From contig NC_062252.1 in the NCBI RefSeq assembly GCF_905475465.1, forward strand, positions 10,850,001 through 10,914,000: a stretch of DNA of 64,000 bases, read 5' to 3'. The notes under the pieces were generated by a model, which saw nothing but the letters and a program-made list of their open reading frames with translations, searched no databases and was not told where the DNA came from. Position numbers and translations under genes: made by a program. Shown piece by piece: positions 10,862 through 21,713 of this stretch. Source of the stretch: Pieris napi. Taxonomy: Eukaryota > Arthropoda > Insecta > Lepidoptera > Pieridae. Every line of letters starts with the position of its first letter. Within the stretch, counting starts at the first letter, position 1.

Positions 10862-11245
10862 GCCTAAACCTTGTAGTGCCTCTCCACTACTGGAGGTTGG
10901 CGGTCAGCTCGCAGCATTCTTCTGTTTATTCTTCGCCAAGCGCATCAGCTGTTCTTCCGCTGGACACTCCCGTCCATTCTCTGATATTGCGGAGCCACGA
11001 CTTCCTCCTTCTGCCAGTGCATCTTTTCCCCTCGACCTTAACAATCATGATGACTTGAAGAAGTCGGTGAAATGTGGTGTTACCGAAGAATGCTGAGGGT
11101 CCATAGAGTCGCGAACGAAGAAGTTCTACGGCGCGCCAAACGATCCCGAGAATTCACTTTGACCATTAAAAAGAAGAAGATAAGTTACTTGGGACATGTG
11201 CTTCGACACGAACGGTACCGACTTCTTCAAGTCATCATCAATATT
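10862..11245 (-). mobile_element. RTE-type retrotransposon 3' end with 5' inversion
   Basis: Non-LTR element C-terminus in two opposed pieces. On the plus strand 11070-11245 encodes MWCYRRMLRVHRV and YLGHVLRHERYRLLQVI. On the minus strand 11065 down to about 10862 encodes the next part, RLLQVIMIVKVEG then GRRRKSWLRNIREWTGV, with later stops. The bases for ...RLLQVI occur at both the inner joint (11043-11065) and the outer end (11217-11240), as inverted copies. This is the layout expected from twin priming. Endonuclease/RT upstream parts are absent. Confidence 0.75.
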
Positions 11246-11305
11246 TATCTATACTAATTACTACCACAAAGAGACTATTCACTTTTTTGGAATAAAAAAA
11301 TGTAA

Positions 11306-11600
11306 AGTTAATTGTAAAGTCAGTTTACGGACGATAGTTTACGTGACAACGTTATAACAAAAGATTGATGATGATGATGATTGCATACTTTTATGAATAA
11401 AATTGATTCATTTTTATTGAATTATCATTAGTTTTTGTGGATAAAAAGGAGTGTATGCTCGGACGCATAGACCAATCGAGTGGAAGACAGATGCGGCGCA
11501 AGCGTATCGGGCATTACATTAAGCGTAACGGGGAATGAGTCATGATTTTTCGTACGTACAGCCGGTCGCGGCGTACAATAGTTGTGTCACGTCAAAAATT
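11306..11600 (+). repeat. Rep-5 copy (GTTTACGTGAYAACG element)
   Basis: Left TTGTAAAGTCAGTTTACGGACG and GTTTACGTGACAACGTT, right GTGTCACGTCAAAAA; both ends match the insertion inside the Helitron at 25796-26100. The middle (11450-11580) is GC-richer than its surroundings. Likely a non-autonomous DNA element. Confidence 0.55.
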
Positions 11601-12049
11601 AAGTACTGAATAAAGCTAAAATTGATATTTTAAAATTTTTCTCTCCATAAAACCATTACTCAGACTTCAAGGAATAAATGAAAAAATACAGTACATACTG
11701 TGTTTAATGACATTTTTAATTCATATTTAATTATTCAAGCATAATGATTCCATTCTATAATACAATTGAAATTAATATCGGCATTTAAAATAATTATTAC
11801 GTAATTGTTCGTGCAACGAATGACACCTCAAACTCCATTTTGTATAAGTTTTATAGTGTTGTAACTAATGCGAAGGAAAATGCTTTGATCTGTCATTTTA
11901 TTTTTTTATACATTAACAACTGAATTATTTGATTTAATACAGTGTTCGTATTAGCTATTTCATGTTTTGACTGTATTCTGTTAATTCGGACATACATATT
12001 TAGAAAACATAGACCAAAAGACTTTACTTTCATTTTTGATGTGAAACTT
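11601..12049. other. AT-rich DNA, nothing recognised
   Basis: No supported feature. Confidence 0.45.
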
Positions 12050-12475
12050 TAGGCGCATGAGGGTAAATTTTTACGGAAACGTCACGAAGATGTGCAGCGA
12101 TTTTATCGAAGAAACGGTAGAGAACAATTGATACCTAATGAGAGAGAGTGAGAAGACCTTATAGAAATTGTATTTTAAAATTAAAATTTCGTAAAGAGAA
12201 TTTATGAAATATTAGTAAGTACCTATTTTATATTTTATGCAAAATAATTTATTGAAATCTCAAATGACGAATTGTATATTAAAATGACACGAGTTTTTAT
12301 CATCGAATAAATAAGTTTAAAACTAAAGGATAATTTATTAAATTCCCAACATAATATTTACCTTTTTTCCTCTCTCTAAGTCTCGGAAATCTAAAGTTTT
12401 AGATTTGTGTAATTAGTTTGCCAAAGAAGTTTCACTTCTGACATGTGTACCTACTTTGTACGCACGCACTTTTTT
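12050..12475 (-). repeat. Rep-2 copy, uninterrupted, just upstream of receptor 1
   Basis: Starts TTAGGCGCATGAGGG and ends GAAGTTTCACTTCTGACATG, TTTGTACGCACGCAC. Inverted homologue of 3949-5930 without the inserted element. It ends 185 bases before the receptor ATG, so the promoter region may be partly repeat-derived. Confidence 0.75.
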
Positions 12476-12660
12476 TTAATTAAAAATAGCACACAAAACA
12501 CATATTTAAGATCAGTTGGCGCATGTTAGAAAAATATACCTTCCAGTCTAACTTTGTAAGCCTTCCTAAGGAACAACACTATAATAATTTTCGATTTAAT
12601 TACTGCACTATAAGTATTAGCACCACCAAGCCAAGCGCAATTTCATAAGCAGCCCCAAAA

Positions 12661-13439
12661 ATGCTGGACAGATTTCTCGCCAGACTCGAGGACCCAGAAC
12701 GCCCCTTTCTGGGTCCTGTAATAAAATTTCTTACCATCTGGGGTGTGTGGCTTTCTAATAATCCTAAGATGTTGATGATGTCTATACTTTTACAACTATT
12801 TGAAACCGTTTTCATTGTAACCGAGTTTATAGATCTCTTCTACGTTAAGGCAAGCTTAGATTTGCTATTAACAAACCTCAAGTTTTCGATGCAAGGCGCT
12901 ATTAACATGTGCAAGGTTTGGTCATTCATCGCCTGGCAAAAAGATTGGAGGGCCGTCTGTGACTATGTGACGAGAGCAGATATTGCCAATAGATCTTCTT
13001 TAGACCCCAAAAAGAAGAAAAACATTGAAGGATTCACCAAGTACTGTAGAATAGTAATCTACACTTATGGGACTTTCACATTTGCCACTGGTTTTGTAGT
13101 CATCTTTCAGCCGGGTTTCAAGTATCTCCTATCGTCGACGTATAGAGAGAATGTGAAAGCGGGAAGAGAAGATTATATGCAAGTCATCAGCTCCTGGGTA
13201 CCCTTCAATAAGCACGAAATGCCAGGCTATTTCTTTGCTTGTGTCATACAAGGTCTTGGTACGTTTGTGGCAGCTGGCTGGATCACCTCATATGATGTTA
13301 TTGCGCTGTCAATCATGATTTTTATAAGGGCTGAGTTGGAGGCGTTGAAAATCGATACGGTGGCCATATTTGATGCCTCTGAAAGTGACGCGATTGATAG
13401 AATCAGAGATTGCCATAAAAGGCACATTGAGCTAATACA
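12661..13439 (+). CDS. Odorant receptor 1, exon 1
   Basis: This exon encodes residues 1-259 plus two bases of codon 260. The donor is CA/GTAAGT at 13440; the open frame runs only one codon past it before TAA, so the splice site is well fixed. It covers the N-terminus and first five hydrophobic segments in one 779-base exon. The segment ends with CHKRHIELI, which matches the receptor pattern just before the sixth membrane segment. Confidence 0.92.
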
Positions 13440-16400
13440 GTAAGTATAAAATAAATATTAAAAAACTATTATCTACGCACTATTTAATTATATATACACT
13501 CAACGTTTTGAGTGCTTTTCAATAATCGAGGTCATTAAGAATTTGCCCCATCAAGTTGACTTACTTGACATAAAATTCTACGTCCCCTAAGTGCATCGAG
13601 AGAGCCTTTCGATTTCGCATAGGTATGTTCTAAAGCTTCGCCTGAATTTTCGTTGCCAGACTTGGGGCGGCCATGTGTACTTTAGACAGATACAACATCA
13701 ATGGCGCTACCGATTTAGGTAAACCATTTTAGGTCAGGCCTGTATCTGTTTCATGAATATAATAGGCGGGAAGGTGATCAGCCTTCTGTGCCTGACACAC
13801 GCCATCGACTTTTTGAGTCTAAGACTGGCCGGTTTCCTCACGATGTTTTCCTTCACCGTTAGAGTAAATTTTAAATGCGCACATAGACAGACAGTCATTT
13901 GGTGCACTACCGGGTATCGAACTTACGACCTCAGGGGTGAGAATTGCACGCTGAAGCCACTAGGCCAACACTGCTCCAGACAGACGCTTTGGACAGATAC
14001 TATTTGATATTATTATTATAATCTATTTACATGTTTAAAGGATTTTTTTAAATAAAATATCTTTTGCAGTTACAGCGAGCTGTATAATTCTTGTACATCG
14101 CCGATTTTATTACTCTACACTTTTATATGTACAGTAATACTCTGTTCCACAGCTTATCAAATTACCAACGTACGTATCCATAAAGATAATAATTATTGTG
14201 TGTTAATGACAGAACTCTTGCTAAATGGCTGATAACTTCATGGTTAATTTTTTACTTTGTGCATGATCTAAATACAACTACGTGTGGTAAATTTCGTAAG
14301 TGTAGCATGCAACATACATGATGTTCACAAATATTTTTAGAAATTTAATGTCTCTCGACCTCGATCACCTGGTCAGATGGTGTACAGATCACACTGATAA
14401 TCTCTTTCTATTCGAATTCAGTTAATAAAGTACAAATTTTTGTCATTGAATGTAATTCTTTTGTGCTAACTTTAAAATTCATTGAATATTTTTTCCCCAA
14501 AATAGGACATAAATATAAATACGTCATACGCTTGCTTTATTCATCACTAGCAGAAATTAATATTATTTGTATTATATATACCTTCTTTATGTGTACTGAT
14601 GTTTATATTTGCACACTCTAATTTTTCCGTTACATCTGTTAATTTCTTTTCAATACTTATTTTTTACCTGTAACAGCTGGAAACGAGTACAATGCAGCAG
14701 TTAATGACAGTCGTGTACCTTATGTTTGGTGTCGCCCAACTCTTTCTTTACAGCTGGCATAGTAACGATGTGCTTTACGCTGTACGTATTATTAAAAACA
14801 TTATTATTGAAGAAAAAAGTAGATTTCGCGAGGTTCGATCCCTGGCTTCGTACCGATAGACTTTCTTTCTATGTACGCATATAACATTCGCTCGCACGGT
14901 GAAGAAAAATATAGTGAGGAAACTGGCTTGCAATAGACCCCAAAAGTCGCCGGTGTGTGCCAAGCACAGGAGGCTGATCACCTACTTGCCTATTAGATTG
15001 AGAAATGATCACGGAACAGATACAGAAATCTGAGGCGCAGACCTAAAAGGTTGTAGCATTTATTTTTAATATGAAATAAGCGCGGGGTAGAAATCGGTGG
15101 AGGCAAATCATTTAAAGATAAAAGAACAGTGGCTCTATAAACTTATAGATTTGGTCCTCAGATTTCTGTATATTTTTCGTGATAATTGTTTTTTTCAAAT
15201 ATTCAAATGATCAGCCTTCTGCGCCTTCACCGTACGAGCGAGTGTTTAAAAGGTAGGTTTTGAACCTACGACCTGATGTAATAAGTTTCGCACGCTGAAT
15301 CTAAAACTATTCTAAACATAGATAAAGATAGTTAACATTAAAAACAAATTATTATTCTGATTATAAAAGCTGTTAACCAACCTAATTAAAATGTTCAATA
15401 CCTATACAGGGTGGCCAAAAAGTCGTGGATCAAACGCAAATAGGGGATAGATGAGGTCATCAGCGGCAAAAAATTGTTCTACGGGCGGTCTCTAAGGTCA
15501 ACGCCTGCAGAGTTATGATTGATTTTGGTTTTTATATGAAAATTGACTTTTTTTTACTAATTCTTCTTAAAATTCGAAAATATCTACATCCTGTATCTTT
15601 TTCATAATATCCACTAGATTGGTACTGATGAGTTCTTGCGTTAGACATACTATTTATAGTTGTTTATTGAGTGTATTGAAGATAATATTAAGTTATACGA
15701 TATAATTTTTTTTCAAATCAAAACTTTTTGTTTATTTCGGACCCCACTGTGAAAAAAAATTACTCTACCGAAAAGTGACCCTTTATTACAAGTTTTGGCG
15801 CATTTAATATGGATTCTGAAAAGGTATTACACATGGCCATGAGTCTCTCTAATATCTTTCTAGGACGAAAAAACAACAACGATTCGGACTTATGATAGAT
15901 TATTTACCTACCTGTGACCAGTACTGTGTGAATCGGACTAGATTCAAAAAATTGGACAGATGTCAGTAGGGTTACGTAGGAATTTGATTAGACGATGCAG
16001 GTTAAGTATTATGGTCAAAGTCAGGAATTTTGAGCATATTTTATTGTAAAATATTTTGTTGCCTACAAACAACCATTGAGAAATAATTGTTTTAATACAA
16101 TTATTATTTCACAATCGTTGTTTGTAATTCTCCCTAGAAAGATATTAGAGCGACTCATGGCCATGTGTAATACCTTTTCAGAATCCATATTAAATGCGCC
16201 AAAACTTGTAATACAGGGTCACTTTTCGGTAGAGTAACTTTTTTACACAGTGGGGTCCGAAATAAACAAAAAGTTTTGATTTGAAAAAAATTTATATCGT
16301 ATAACTTAATATTATCTTCAATACACTCAATAAACAACTATAAATAGTATGTCTAACGCAAAAACTCATCAGTACCAATCTAGTGGATATTATGAAAAAG

Positions 16401-18549
16401 ATACAGGATGTAGATATTTTCGAATTTTAAGAAGAATTAGTAAAAAAAGGTCAATTTTCATATAAAAACCAAAATCAAACATAACTCTGCAGGCGTTGAC
16501 CTTAGAGACCTCCCGTAGAACAATTTTTTGCCGCTGATGACCTCATCTATCCCCTATTTGCGTTTGATCCACGACTTTTTGGCCACCCTGTATATAGTAT
16601 ATCGCCCCACAGGAGAAAAACTATATTAAATTAATTATAAATCTAATATATATTTTTACTACAATATATAAATTTTTATTACTTAATAATCAGTATATAG
16701 ATTTTAATTCAATTATCTCCATTATCCAGTACAAGTAAGTAATCCAGAAATAAATGGAAACATTAAGGTTAGTACTTAGTAAATCAATTACAGAGTATGG
16801 ATCTAATCCGTGGACCGTATGAAAGCAAATGGTGGACGCAAAGCCCATCTCATCAAAGAAACCTATTCATTCTCGTTGTTCAATTGTCCAAAACTATTAT
16901 ATTCACCGCCGGACCGTTTACCAATCTCACCGTTGCTACTTTTATAAATGTAAGTAAGGATTACTTAATACTATTAATATAAGATTAGAAGAAATTCAAC
17001 TGTTTAGTGGACTCCAAAAAAATAGTAATAAAGTAGAGATGTGGGATCTCTCTGCATATTCTACCGCATTTACCGTGGAGAGTGTTCAGAGGAGTTGTTT
17101 GGACCTGCAGCTGAGTTTCATCATCGGACGTCAAGGCTGAATGCAAAATACCATCCGTATCACAATGACGTTCGTCGTTATACAACTAAGCGATTCTGTC
17201 GCGCACCACCACTTTGTGGAACCAGCTGCCCACTGAAGTATTTCCGAACCGATTCGCCTTAGGGTCCTTCAAGAAAAGAGTGTACCAATTTCTACAAGAC
17301 CGACAGCGCGCTTGCGAGCCTTCTGGCAGTGCGAGTGTCCATGGGCGGCGGTATCACTTAACATCAGGTGAGCCTCCTGCCCGTCTGCCTCCTGTAACAT
17401 AATTTTTTTTTAGATTATAATCATAACGTCATGTTTTCGTTAATTAAGATCACCTAAGCTGGAGTTTTGGTCAGGTATGTTAAAGTCGGGGCATGGTCCT
17501 GGTGGGAATTGGTGATGAAGTGAGGCTGCTCTATTGTGTTGTGTAGTGGAACACTGGTATAAGCCGGCCAAAGCGTCATCCACGTTTAAACGCTCAGCAG
17601 CGGTGGCGTTGTGGACAAACAGAAGAAGAAACACTTAATCTCCAAATACTCGACCTAAGCCCGAAGAAATGGTTTCTTTTACCGTTCAACCAAGTGAAGA
17701 TTGCACACTTACAAGGAATCCAATAATAGAAGTGATTCGAACTCATGAGCTCAGAGTTGAGAGACGCTCGCTTAGAAAAAAAAAACATTTATTGTTTTAG
17801 GTACACAATGTACACTTAAAGCGTTAAAAAAGAAATATACATTAAATGCTGCTAATTTTACATTTACTGCCGATTCTCAAATTAAGGGCGTAGAACGGAA
17901 GAACTGGCAATCAACAGTTGATTGCCAGTTCTTCCGCCACTCTTTTGATCGCCAAGTTTTTTGATTTACACAATGTTTGTAAGGAGCTGCAACCATTACA
18001 CCATGTTCCACTAGGCTTAGTAAAAAAAAAATCAGTGGCGCTAAAACCTCTTTAGGTCTGGGCCTCAGATGTCTGAAACTGTTTCATGATCATTTTTCAA
18101 TATAATAGGCAAGTAGGTGATCAACCTCCTGTGCCTGACACACGCCGTTGACTTTTTGAGTCTAAGACATGTCGGTTTCCTCACGATGTTTTCCTTCACC
18201 GTTCGACCGATAGTTAAATGCGCACATAGAAAGTCCATTGGTGCACAGCCGGGGATCGAACCTACGACCTCTGGGATAAGAGCCGCACGCTGAAACCACT
18301 GGGCCAACACTGCTCTTGGCTTAGCAAAGTAAGAAAAATTAAAAACTGCAGACGATATTTCAATCTAACTAAGATATAAGCCGATGCAACTCATGTTAAA
18401 ACGTACACTAGATTAATTATCCAATTTGTCAATTAGCTTAACTCCATTACTCTGACGACACTAACAAAAAGCTCTTAGCGCAACTAAACTTAATCGTCTA
18501 ATTATTCCAGATACTGAAAGGCGCTTACAGTTATTACACGCTGCTTTAA
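12661..18549 (+). CDS. Odorant receptor 1, complete, five coding exons
   Basis: Predicted insect odorant receptor (7tm_6 family), a ligand-tuned membrane subunit that works with Orco in the dendrites of olfactory neurons. Coding exons: 12661-13439, 14070-14169, 14677-14781, 16794-16949, 18511-18549, joined by GT/AG introns of 630, 507, 2012 and 1561 bases with matching phases; the protein is 392 aa, the usual family length. Seen: hydrophobic segments near residues 37-58, 67-88, 129-150, 187-224, 270-290 and 296-318; the family C-terminal pattern QLSKTIIFTAGPF followed by TNLTVATFIN; and the ending ILKGAYSYYTLL. The ATG at 12661 follows AACA-rich leader CCCCAAAA and gives a typical receptor N-terminus. 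Introns hold SINEs, LINE ends and a foldback transposon. No stop or frameshift is visible, so it appears intact. Ligand and subfamily cannot be told from the sequence. Confidence 0.93.
13735..13985 (-). repeat. SINE-1 copy in receptor 1 intron 1
   Basis: CTGTTTCATGAATATAATAGG, TGTGCCTGACACACGCC, GATGTTTTCCTTCACCG, GAAGCCACTAGGCCAACACTG: nearly full length, minus strand. The ORF at 13753 is this SINE. Confidence 0.88.
14070..14169 (+). CDS. Odorant receptor 1, exon 2
   Basis: A 100-base exon between acceptor CTTTTGCAG and donor GTACGT. It completes a split His codon and encodes residues 260-293, including SPILLLYTFICTVILC and TAYQITN, the predicted sixth membrane segment. It is too short to stand out as an ORF; it was found from its splice sites and its match to the paralogue exon at 61877-61973. 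Confidence 0.92.
14677..14781 (+). CDS. Odorant receptor 1, exon 3
   Basis: A 105-base phase-0 exon after acceptor CTGTAACAG and before donor GTACGT. It encodes residues 294-328, with FGVAQLFLYSWHSNDV. The same-length exon of the paralogue is at 61683-61787 (20 of 35 residues identical). Confidence 0.92.
14815..15065 (+). repeat. SINE-1 copy in receptor 1 intron 3
   Basis: From the B box (GGTTCGATCCCTGGC) to CTGAGGCGCAGACCTAAAAGG; the A-box head is missing. Confidence 0.85.
15165..15305 (-). repeat. SINE-1 fragment, internally deleted
   Basis: GATCAGCCTTCTGCG runs straight into CCTTCACCGTACGAGCGAG, so the middle third is deleted. Intron 3 of receptor 1. Confidence 0.7.
15407..16590. mobile_element. 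Foldback DNA element, about 480-bp arms, TA flanks
   Basis: Two nearly identical inverted arms (15407 to about 15886 and about 16108 to 16590) around a 220-bp centre. Ends are CAGGGTGGCCAAAAAGTCG and its complement, flanked by TA on both sides, as for Tc1/mariner-type insertions. No transposase; the ORF at 16155 is in an arm. It sits in intron 3 of receptor 1 and could form a long hairpin in the pre-mRNA. A lone right arm is at 23658-24215. Confidence 0.85.
16794..16949 (+). CDS. Odorant receptor 1, exon 4
   Basis: A 156-base phase-0 exon after acceptor AATTACAG and before donor GTAAGT. It encodes residues 329-380: GPYESKWW, then QLSKTIIFTAGPF, the receptor C-terminal signature. The paralogue exon (59878-60033) has the same length and 32 of 52 identical residues. 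The polypyrimidine tract before the acceptor is weak. Confidence 0.93.
17035..17410 (+). repeat. LINE-A 3' end in receptor 1 intron 4
   Basis: Non-LTR retrotransposon C-terminus broken by frameshifts: MGSLCIFYRIYRGECSEELFG, SRLNAKYHPYHNDV, then MWNQLPTEVFPNRF and SFKKRVYQFLQ, followed by ATCACTTAACATCAGGTGAGCC. Best-preserved LINE-A end in the window. Confidence 0.85.
17795..18015 (-). repeat. LINE-B 3' end with foldback hairpin
   Basis: Antisense LINE-B tail: CAATGTACACTT, GGGCGTAGAACGGAAG, CACTCTTTTGATCGCC, GTAAGGAGCTGCAACC. At 17896-17936 the normal sequence is replaced by a perfect 19-bp stem with a CAG loop. Intron 4 of receptor 1. Confidence 0.8.
18030..18316 (-). repeat. SINE-1, full-length copy
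   Basis: Complete lepidopteran tRNA-derived SINE, antisense in receptor 1 intron 4. Read on its own strand: head GCAGTGTTGGCCCAGTGG (A box), AGGTTCGATCCCCGG (B box), then GTGAAGGAAAACATCGTGAGG, GTGTGTCAGGCACAGG, GATCACCTACTTGCC, CCCAGACCTAAAG and a GCGCCACTGATT end. The ORF at 18065 is this element. Confidence 0.92.
18511..18549 (+). CDS. Odorant receptor 1, last coding exon
   Basis: A 39-base final exon after acceptor ATTATTCCAG. It encodes ILKGAYSYYTLL and TAA, the classic end of insect odorant receptors. The paralogue ending at 59153-59194 is nearly the same with one extra Asn. Confidence 0.93.
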   Translation: MLKGAYSYYTLL

Positions 18550-19504
18550 ACTGGAAGATTACGGAACTAACTTCGTTAGTAGTGATTAACTAAGCAGCGT
18601 TTGAGAGACTCAAGCGTTCGCAGTAGAAAAATTAAATACCTTAATTAAACACATCTCTAGATTAGTAAGCTTTACCAACACTTTATGTATTATTGTTTAA
18701 GACACAATTTAATAAATCACGCTATTATATGAAGTATTTTTGTTCGACGATATCTGCCGTTTTAAATATATTTTCTATTAAGTACTGTAAAATCAATTTT
18801 TAACACCCACTCCCACAACACAACAACATACAAACAAAAATAATAAAAAAAGATGTAATGAAATAATATATATTTTTATAGAATTTACTATTAAGTTTCT
18901 TATGGAAGGAATTTTGTCAAATGAATAAATACATTTTTATATGAATAAACACACGCGTGTTACGCATCATGTAATGCTTTTAGCTAAAACGAAATCGGGC
19001 GAAGATATTGTAAGCTTAAAAAAAACAAACAAAATTGTAATGAAAAAACAACAAAAAATATTATGAAATGAACTATTAAGTTTGTTATGGAAGAGCTGTG
19101 AACCCTGACCCTGTTCTCAAATCTTACACAGTATATTGCAATGATGCAAGTGTTATCTATGGAATCACTTGACGAATAAACTATTTGTTTAAAGTCAATA
19201 GTTTCTATCAATATTTTTACTTTGATAATTACTATCAATTCCACAATCGTTATAACACTAGTGTTGCCAAGTAATGTGCGATAACTAATTAATCTCAGCA
19301 ATTACGTCAAACAGTTGAGCAATACACACATTTTGATCTTAATTAACAGTTAAAGGTGTGTATACACTGCTCTACCGGTGTTAGGGAAACTTACACTTAC
19401 ACGATATCTTGTAAGGGGATGTACACATTTGCGATCATTACAATGCCCTTAACTATTACAGATTTACGAGATAATGTAACTTATAAAACTATGTTAGTTA
19501 AAAA
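18550..19504. other. 3' flank of receptor 1, AT-rich
   Basis: No further exon. AATAAA-like signals occur downstream of the stop (for example AATAAATCAC near 18710), but I cannot fix the polyadenylation site. Confidence 0.4.
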
Positions 19505-19680
19505 TCTGAGGTATTTCCGAACTAATTCGACTTAGGGTCCCTTAAGAAAAGAGCGTACCAATTCTTAAATGCCCGCAAAGCACTTGCGAGCCCTCTGGCA
19601 TTGATAGTGTTCATGGGCGGCGGTATCACTTAACATCAGATAAGCCTCTTGTCCGTTTGCCCCTTGTTTTATAAAAAAAA
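19505..19680 (+). repeat. LINE-A 3' end
   Basis: GTATTTCCGAACTAATTCG, AAGAAAAGAGCGTACCAATTC, ATGGGCGGCGGTATCAC, then an A-rich tail. 5'-truncated. Confidence 0.85.
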
Positions 19681-19739
19681 GGAAGTTATATAGTAAAGAA
19701 AGAATATCAACGAACATCAGTACCCTAAGGATATAACAA

Positions 19740-19950
19740 TTACCTTTCGTTCTATGTTCGCATTAAACATTCGCTCGAACGGTGAAGGAAAACATCATGA
19801 GGAAACCGGCTTAGACACAAAAAGACGACGGCGTGTGTCAGTCACATGAGGCTAATCACATTGCCTATTAGGTTGACAAATGATCATGAAACAGATAAGA
19901 CATCTGAGGCCCAGACCTAAAAAGGTGACAGTGCCACTGATTTGGTTTAA
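19740..19950 (+). repeat. SINE-1, 5'-truncated
   Basis: CGCTCGAACGGTGAAGG, ACATCATGAGGAAACCGGC, GAGGCCCAGACCTAAAAAGG; head missing. Confidence 0.85.
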
Positions 19951-20799
19951 TTTTTATTGTTTTCAGTCATATAATGAGTCTCTCAATTGGTACCTCATAA
20001 TTGAATATTTTCTAGAACAGTGATAGATCTATTATTTATTCCATCGGCGGGCGTTGTAGTTGTTGAAACAATTCGACTCCCACTTTACAGATTCTATTCC
20101 ATTTTTAGGTAAAGTCACCTTGAATAGAATTATGATCAAAGGGCACAGATTCAAAAGACATGTAGAAAAACGCTAATAGAACATTTATTTTACGTGTGTA
20201 ATGAATACTTTCTATTATGCTGAAACTTTTCAATGAAAGAATGATTTTTTTTCAAAACTGGTATTATATTTGAGTGGTTTTTGTGTACACAACAGGCCTT
20301 TATACAAAGTTAACATACAATTTATTTGTGGTATGTTTACATAAATTACAAACTATTATCTGCGTAAGTAAACAGGCATTTTATAGTCCAGTTAGAATAG
20401 ATTTTGGACAACATGACAGGTCGTTTATTCCTATTTATGACACTAAACTATAAAGGAAATGACAGCTTCTACCGGATCTGAATACGTAAGTAACATATTT
20501 TTGAAGACTCAAATTTTTGTTGATAACTCATGAGAACAAAATTAATCGAAATTACAGCATAAATACGCTAAAATTACCCATTACGCTGCTATATACAATT
20601 TGGACAAAACCTTTGAGGTGTCAATAGGCATGTCGTTTAGGAAGGTAATTTACTGTACTCTGTTAAACGTCAAAATCTCTATGTTCAGACAGTTATCATT
20701 TCATGAGTATCGAACTGGCACTGCACATTGTAAGGCTGCAACCATCTAATCTGGTAGAATCCTATACGACGCAGGCTTGCTCTCACAACTGTTTAAGAA
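19951..20799. other. AT-rich DNA, nothing recognised
   Basis: No supported feature. Confidence 0.45.
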
Positions 20800-21065
20800 A
20801 ATAGTGTGAAAATGCCATGCTGTAAGCTGTTGCCTTTGGGCTTCAGCCAAATGGGCAGGCGCGCCTGGGGCAGTACTGGTTACAGGCTCAGAAAACTGAA
20901 GTGATGTAATAGGTTTACCTTATTGTACTCGCGTTTCGTGCGGAGAGAGAGATTCCCAAGGCCATCCTCCCCCAAAAAAATATGAAGGTGCAGAAGGAAC
21001 AGATACTAACTCAGGTGGTGGACGCACAGGTTGCCCTTCATATTCTTGAGGAGGCGCAATTTACT
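20800..21065 (+). repeat. Rep-4 copy 1
   Basis: TGCCATGCTGTAAGCTG, GGGCTTCAGCCAAATGGG and TACTCGCGTTTCGTGCGG match 41155-41410. Class unknown; strand arbitrary. Confidence 0.6.
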
Positions 21066-21713
21066 AATAGTTGGTAACTGACTGTCTCTTCGCAGCAGCT
21101 AGCAACATTCATTCTCTTGCACCTAAGCACTGGTCTCTCTACTCTTTACACCGACTGGGCAGGTATTTCTCGGGCAGTTGTCGATGAGTATATACACGAA
21201 CAAACTTGTGTCTGAAATCGATTAAAATTAGCGTCTTATTTGTGTTCTATTAATACATCAATTTTATACAAATTGATGTATTAATAGATAAAATCGTTAC
21301 TTAGCCACACAAAACTAATTCTAGAATCAAGTGGACAAATGACACAAATTATTGTATAGTCACCTTTAAACCTAGGTTAAAGACAAAGTTCCATCTACCT
21401 CAATGCTCAAACTGGCAACTTCTATAGAACTCACGTTTCATTTGAATTTGCATACTCTGTTCGAGCTTAGTTTTTGGGTCATTTCATGTAAATTACAAAT
21501 TGAAATATCAATGTTAGCGGAATAAGGGGTTTACTTTTGTTAAACATTTTCAAATAAACTATTTTAAAGGTAAGATAATAATAATAAATCCTTTATTTTC
21601 AAAGAAAGTGGTAATTGATTGATTGATTATAAAAAACCGCACCATGAGCCATATAAAAATAGACATAATATTAATTATCATGATGACATAATAAACGGAA
21701 CAGTTTTTTATAA
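21066..21713. other. AT-rich DNA; short LINE tail
   Basis: Mostly unassigned. AATAATAATAAATCCTTTATTTTCAAAG near 21586 (in two parts: AATAATAATAAATCC, TTTATTTTCAAAG) looks like an antisense LINE polyadenylation tail. Confidence 0.4.

Noticed and set aside
13227..13427. Minus-strand ORF opposite receptor exon 1
   Set aside because: Shadow of the coding strand.
18984..19301. 105-codon minus-strand ORF as a gene
   Set aside because: Low-complexity Ile/Phe-rich translation of AT-rich 3' flank; no domain.
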